8,767 nt of DNA from Spirochaetota bacterium (GTDB lineage Bacteria; Spirochaetota; B62-G9; DRHN01). Positions 7,061 to 8,767 of this stretch are shown in pieces (positions within the stretch are counted from its first letter, which is position 1; every line of letters starts with the position of its first letter). A program made the position numbers and the translations under genes. Below the pieces are notes generated by a model that did no database searches, was not told where the DNA came from, and worked only from the letters and a program-made list of their open reading frames with translations. Location: positions 1 through 8,767 of the forward strand of contig JAGLSF010000069.1 of NCBI GenBank assembly GCA_023136305.1. The letters are read 5' to 3'.

Positions 7061-7066
7061 CTAGAC

Positions 7067-7621
7067 ATGAAGCTTCGTGAGCTTCCAAAATACAGGTATT
7101 ACATATCCGATCGATACATCGAAAACCTCTATAAATCGAACCCACTGCACGACATCGGCAAGGTGGGTATACGAGACGAGGTGCTTCTCAAACCGGGCAA
7201 ACTCTCGCAGAATGAATTCGAACTCATGAAGCGACACACTACAATTGGCGGTGATGCACTTGCCACTGCAACACAATTTTCAGGAATGGACCGCTCATTT
7301 CTCGATATGGGAAAGGAAATAGCCTACTCCCACCATGAGAAGTGGAATGGCACGGGATATCCAAGGGGATTGAAGGGAGAGCAGATTCCACTTTCTGCAC
7401 GTATACTGGCCATCGCCGATGTGTACGACGCACTCACTTCAAAAAGGGTGTACAAGCAGGCATTCACGCATGATCAGGCGCGAAAAATTATTGTCGAGGA
7501 GTGTGCGTCTCACTTCGATCCTGAGATTTTGAACGCCTTTCAAGACCTCGAAAAACAGTTCATCGACATCAGGAACCGTTATCAGGATGCAAAGGATGAT
7601 ACGATAATGCATGTGTCATAG
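7067..7621 (+). CDS. N-terminally truncated HD-GYP domain protein (possible gene remnant)
   Basis: A 184-residue reading frame covering most of an HD-GYP domain, the c-di-GMP phosphodiesterase fold usually fused to a receiver. Present are the HD pair H28-D29 in LHDIGKVGI, H57 in MKRHTTIGGD, H89-H90 in HHEKWNGTGYP (GYP at 97-99), D118 in IADVYDAL, and the usual C-terminal SHFDPEI helix. Missing is the first helix with the ETGxHxxR motif, whose Glu and His bind metal in this family; the product begins just after where that helix would end. The frame is open upstream only to 6989 and codes nothing like ETGxH, and neither other plus-strand frame does. No Shine-Dalgarno precedes the ATG. It converges on alaS with 20 nt between stops and no clear terminator. 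It may be the 3' remnant of a receiver-HD-GYP gene left by deletion, or a short variant with altered metal binding. The family is certain; whether it is expressed or active is doubtful. Confidence 0.75.
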   Translation: MKLRELPKYRYYISDRYIENLYKSNPLHDIGKVGIRDEVLLKPGKLSQNEFELMKRHTTIGGDALATATQFSGMDRSFLDMGKEIAYSHHEKWNGTGYPRGLKGEQIPLSARILAIADVYDALTSKRVYKQAFTHDQARKIIVEECASHFDPEILNAFQDLEKQFIDIRNRYQDAKDDTIMHVS

Positions 7622-7641
7622 GCGGCACAGGAAACCCATTT

Positions 7642-8767
7642 TCAGAGATTCTCAAGTTCAGCGATAATTCCCTTTACCAGCGAACCGATGTCCTTCTCGG
7701 CTATGCCGCCTCCCTGGGCAAGGTGCGGCCTGCCGCCTCCCTTCCCACCCAGTGATGCAAGCCCATGCTGCAGAAGGCGCCCCGCATGCACCCCTTCCTC
7801 GACAGCCTCATCTGAGGATGACAGCACAATGCTCACCCTGCCATCCTGAACAGAGGCAACCACAACCACCATCTTTCCACCCCTGGATCGAATACGATCT
7901 GAAAGCTCCCTCATCTCTTCCGGGGATGAATCTGTTACATGCAGAGAAGCGACCCGGTATTTACCAGCCTGTACCATGTCCCGGTCCGGGTCGAACACAT
8001 CGGTAATGCCCTTTCTGCGCTCCTGCTTCAGTTTCTTTTCCAGAGAGGATATCTCCTCCTGCAGGGAACGGACCCTGTCCGCAAGGACCTCTTTCTCTGC
8101 GTTGACCAGGCCCGCAGCCTCACTCAGAATGGATTCGTACCTCTTCTGGAGGCGATACGCATCGATATGGCTCACCGCCTCGATGCGCCTGACACCCGAA
8201 GCGATGCTGCTCTCCCGAACAATCTTGAAGAGGCCTATGTCTCCTGTTCTGCTGGCATGCGTTCCACCGCAGAGTTCCCTGCTCAGCTCGTCTATCTCCA
8301 CGACGCGAACACGATCACCGTACTTTTCATCGAAGAGCATGATCGCTCCCATTTCTTTCGCTCTCCTCATGGGAAGATCGCTGTGCACATTGACCTCATA
8401 ATTCGAGAGTACCGCATCGTTAACAAGTTCCTCGATTTGATCGAGCTCCCCTTCTGAGAGCGGGTGGTAATGGTTGAAGTCGAAGCGAAGACGGTCCGGC
8501 GCAACGAGCGAACCGGCCTGTGCGGCCCCGGAACCGATGACCCTGCGCAGGGCATAGTGCAGCAGATGCGTGGCCGTGTGATTGGCCATGATTCTCGTCC
8601 TGCGCGCCTTGTCCACAGCACCGGTATATGGGATATCACCGATGTCACCCTCCTCGAGTATACCGTGATGTATGAAAAGTCCTCGCAACTTCTTCACATC
8701 AGTGATTCGAATACGAACCCCCTCTCCCTCTACCGTGCCGGTGTCACCAACCTGACCTCCGGATTCG
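7642..8767 (-). CDS. alaS: Alanyl-tRNA synthetase (C-terminal 374 residues; 5' end outside window)
   Basis: This is the C-terminal part of AlaS, which charges tRNA-Ala and hydrolyses mischarged Ser- and Gly-tRNA-Ala. The frame runs off the right edge; the first visible residues are ESGGQVGDTGTV, a conserved AlaS segment. The editing domain shows NHTATHLLH (His codons at 8578-8580 and 8566-8568) and CGGTH (Cys 8269-8271, His 8257-8259), the metal-binding editing-site residues. RESSIASGVRRIEAVS follows. A coiled coil (VLADRVRSLQEEISSLEKKL) leads to the C-Ala/DHHA1 domain, ending with GGKGGGRPHLAQGGG. The C-terminus is thus full length, unlike shortened AlaS forms that lack C-Ala. The catalytic domain lies outside the window. 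A GTG codon at 8695-8697 is an internal valine and not the start, because conserved AlaS sequence continues upstream of it. Confidence 0.98.
   Translation of the reverse strand, partial: ESGGQVGDTGTVEGEGVRIRITDVKKLRGLFIHHGILEEGDIGDIPYTGAVDKARRTRIMANHTATHLLHYALRRVIGSGAAQAGSLVAPDRLRFDFNHYHPLSEGELDQIEELVNDAVLSNYEVNVHSDLPMRRAKEMGAIMLFDEKYGDRVRVVEIDELSRELCGGTHASRTGDIGLFKIVRESSIASGVRRIEAVSHIDAYRLQKRYESILSEAAGLVNAEKEVLADRVRSLQEEISSLEKKLKQERRKGITDVFDPDRDMVQAGKYRVASLHVTDSSPEEMRELSDRIRSRGGKMVVVVASVQDGRVSIVLSSSDEAVEEGVHAGRLLQHGLASLGGKGGGRPHLAQGGGIAEKDIGSLVKGIIAELENL

Larger units (their letters stand above)
6818..7066. other. AT-rich divergent intergenic region between clpB and the HD-GYP gene
   Basis: A 249-nt region that must hold the clpB promoter and anything driving the plus-strand gene. 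Positions 6841-6900 are only 25% G+C by hand count (15 of 60). I see no good TTGACA/TATAAT pair for clpB, no sigma-32-like CCCCAT box and no CIRCE repeat. Small symmetric elements are present: the palindrome at 6841-6858; CTTAT-ATTGC-ATAAG at 6901-6915; ATGCAAT (6856-6862) repeated inverted as ATTGCAT (6906-6912); and a near-perfect 7-nt hairpin at 6968-6986. None encodes the missing N-terminus of the downstream HD-GYP protein in any plus-strand frame. Confidence 0.6.

Noticed and set aside
6818..7066. CIRCE or sigma-32-type heat-shock element upstream of clpB
   Set aside because: No TTAGCACTC-N9-GAGTGCTAA repeat and no CTTGAA/CCCCAT pair was found on either strand. AGTGCTC near 6946 on the minus strand has no matching second arm.
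6950..7066. Frameshifted remnant of the HD-GYP N-terminus
   Set aside because: All three plus-strand frames were read; none gives an ETGxH/RT-like segment, and stops interrupt each, so a simple frameshift does not explain the missing helix.
7642..8697. A complete 351-residue AlaS-like editing protein starting at GTG 8697
   Set aside because: The same frame continues to the window edge with conserved AlaS sequence (ESGGQVGDTGTV), so this is the C-terminal half of full AlaS and not a free-standing editing protein.
1..8767. Mobile elements, CRISPR array, tRNA genes or a defence island
   Set aside because: No transposase, integrase, regularly spaced repeats, cloverleaf sequence or defence-type domains were seen. 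Apart from two small signalling-related gaps, the window is accounted for by known gene families.

Overview
The window is an ordinary-looking stretch of bacterial chromosome of mixed, moderately GC-rich composition. It has five genes or gene parts with clear family identities plus one N-terminally shortened signalling gene. No phage, insertion sequence, CRISPR array, tRNA or rRNA was seen. A LivF-type transporter subunit next to a PaaK-type ligase, a multi-PAS/GAF histidine kinase and an HD-GYP protein suggest a free-living, probably anaerobic or facultative Gram-negative bacterium, such as a spirochaete or a member of the former Deltaproteobacteria. That placement is inference only, because there is no rRNA or lineage marker.

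Layout from left to right. (1) Positions 1-1736, plus strand: the 3' half of livF, then a complete paaK (arylacetate-CoA ligase) with a strong Shine-Dalgarno, probably one operon. (2) Positions 1740-4145, minus strand: an 801-residue cytoplasmic sensor histidine kinase, converging on paaK with only 3 bp between stop codons. Its N-terminus looks like a degenerate receiver domain, followed by PAS, PAS, GAF, HisKA and HATPase_c. A near-consensus sigma-70 promoter lies so close to its ATG that the mRNA may be leaderless. (3) Positions 4226-6817, minus strand: complete clpB, ended by a GC-rich hairpin terminator that abuts the kinase promoter. (4) Positions 6818-7066: an AT-rich divergent intergenic region with a perfect 8+2+8 palindrome just upstream of the clpB ribosome binding site. 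(5) Positions 7067-7621, plus strand: an HD-GYP protein that lacks the N-terminal helix carrying the conserved ETGxH metal ligands and has no visible ribosome binding site. It may be a gene remnant or a variant. (6) Positions 7642-8767, minus strand: the C-terminal 374 residues of alanyl-tRNA synthetase, running off the right edge.

The genes fall into separate functional units. livF and paaK fit uptake and CoA activation of an aromatic or branched-chain acid. clpB is a stress disaggregase and alaS is housekeeping. The kinase and the HD-GYP protein are both signalling parts, but neither has a recognisable partner beside it. I found no convincing new multi-gene system. The points most worth a second look are the kinase's pseudo-receiver N-terminus, the confinement of all seven of its cysteines to the second PAS/GAF segment, the truncated HD-GYP protein and the clpB-proximal palindrome.
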